A stretch of DNA of 12,915 bases from Halobacteriales archaeon. GTDB taxonomy: Archaea > Halobacteriota > Halobacteria > Halobacteriales > SKSH01. The position numbers were made by a program, and so were the translations under genes. Below the pieces are notes generated by a model. The model searched no databases, had not been told where the DNA came from, and was given only the letters and a program-made list of their open reading frames with translations. Numbering within the stretch: position 1 is the first letter of the stretch; every line of letters starts with the position of its first letter. This document shows positions 12,741-12,915 of this stretch, piece after piece. The stretch lies in contig SKSH01000108.1 of NCBI GenBank assembly GCA_007118075.1, positions 1 to 12,915 of the forward strand, read 5' to 3'.

Positions 12741-12915
12741 TTAATTCTGTCTTGTTACAAGTGCCGCCTCCAGCGACGGTAGGTTGATCTCGCGCCACTG
12801 TTCAAGCCAACCATATCCGAGCGATCGCCACTCAGGTGTCGTCCCCTCTGCTGGTGTCAGTGGTGCAGCCTCAACACCGGTCTCCTCGATGAGTACCTCT
12901 ACCATCGCTGGAAGC
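12741..12915 (-). CDS. znuA: Metal ABC transporter substrate-binding protein, C-terminal fragment (runs off the window)
   Basis: Only the last 57 codons are present, read in the frame that starts at base 12914 and ends with TAA at 12743-12741. The translation includes LPAMVEVLIEETGVEAAPLT, then TPAEGTTPEWRSLGYG and WREINLPSLEAALVTRQN. The pattern of a helix followed by a strand leading into 'LTP', then a 'Y-x-x-x-x-R-E-I-N-L-P-S-L' final helix, matches the C terminus of cluster A-I (ZnuA-like) binding proteins as annotated in haloarchaea. In the intact protein the metal ligands and lipoprotein signal would lie upstream, outside the window. The adjacent ATPase and permease genes support the call. 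Metal identity is unresolved. Confidence 0.75.
   Translation of the reverse strand, partial: LPAMVEVLIEETGVEAAPLTPAEGTTPEWRSLGYGWLEQWREINLPSLEAALVTRQN

Noticed and set aside
1..12915. CRISPR array, insertion sequence, tRNA or other mobile element
   Set aside because: No regularly spaced repeats, transposase-like frames, terminal inverted repeats or tRNA-like folds were noticed; coding genes fill the window.

Overview
The window reads as part of a haloarchaeal chromosome (class Halobacteria; genus not assigned). Three things point there. The ribosomal protein set includes eL19, eL32 and eS4, which bacteria lack. The predicted proteins are very acidic, as in salt-in organisms; examples are the uS3 tail, the eL32 linker and the uL6 and uL29 surfaces. 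eL32 also carries the N-terminal helix-hairpin-helix extension known from haloarchaea. Every supported gene lies on the minus strand, so transcription runs from high to low coordinates.

Region A (12915 to 10835) is the distal part of a metal-uptake ABC operon of the zinc/manganese type. It holds the last 57 residues of the substrate-binding protein, the ATPase, and the membrane permease, whose start overlaps the ATPase stop.

Region B (10789 to 10349) is one short gene, a diverged member of the dCTP deaminase/dUTPase fold. It has short gaps on both sides and a weak promoter-like box placed for a leaderless message.

Region C (10261 to 1) is a fused S10-spc type ribosomal protein operon. Its first gene encodes a SPOUT-class RNA methyltransferase. 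The order then is uL3, uL4, uL23, uL2, uS19, uL22, uS3, uL29, uS17, uL14, uL24, eS4, uL5, uS14, uS8, uL6, eL32, eL19 and uL18, the last cut by the window edge. A TATA-like CCTTTTAAGG lies about 55 to 65 nt before the methyltransferase start. Within the operon every junction is an overlap (1, 4 or 8 nt) or a gap of at most 10 nt. Most Shine-Dalgarno sequences sit inside the last codons of the preceding gene, so translation is probably strongly coupled. The RNase P protein gene rnp1, which I would expect between uL29 and uS17, is absent there.

The products of region C build the large-subunit tunnel and peptidyl-transferase surroundings (uL2, uL3, uL4, uL22, uL23, uL29), the GTPase-associated and central-protuberance areas (uL6, uL14, uL5, uL18), and the small-subunit head and body (uS3, uS14, uS19, uS8, uS17, eS4). 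I see no CRISPR array, insertion sequence, tRNA or rRNA. No gene-free stretch exceeds 100 bases. Most of the window is highly conserved; the less ordinary parts are the deaminase-like gene, the missing rnp1 and the junction architecture.
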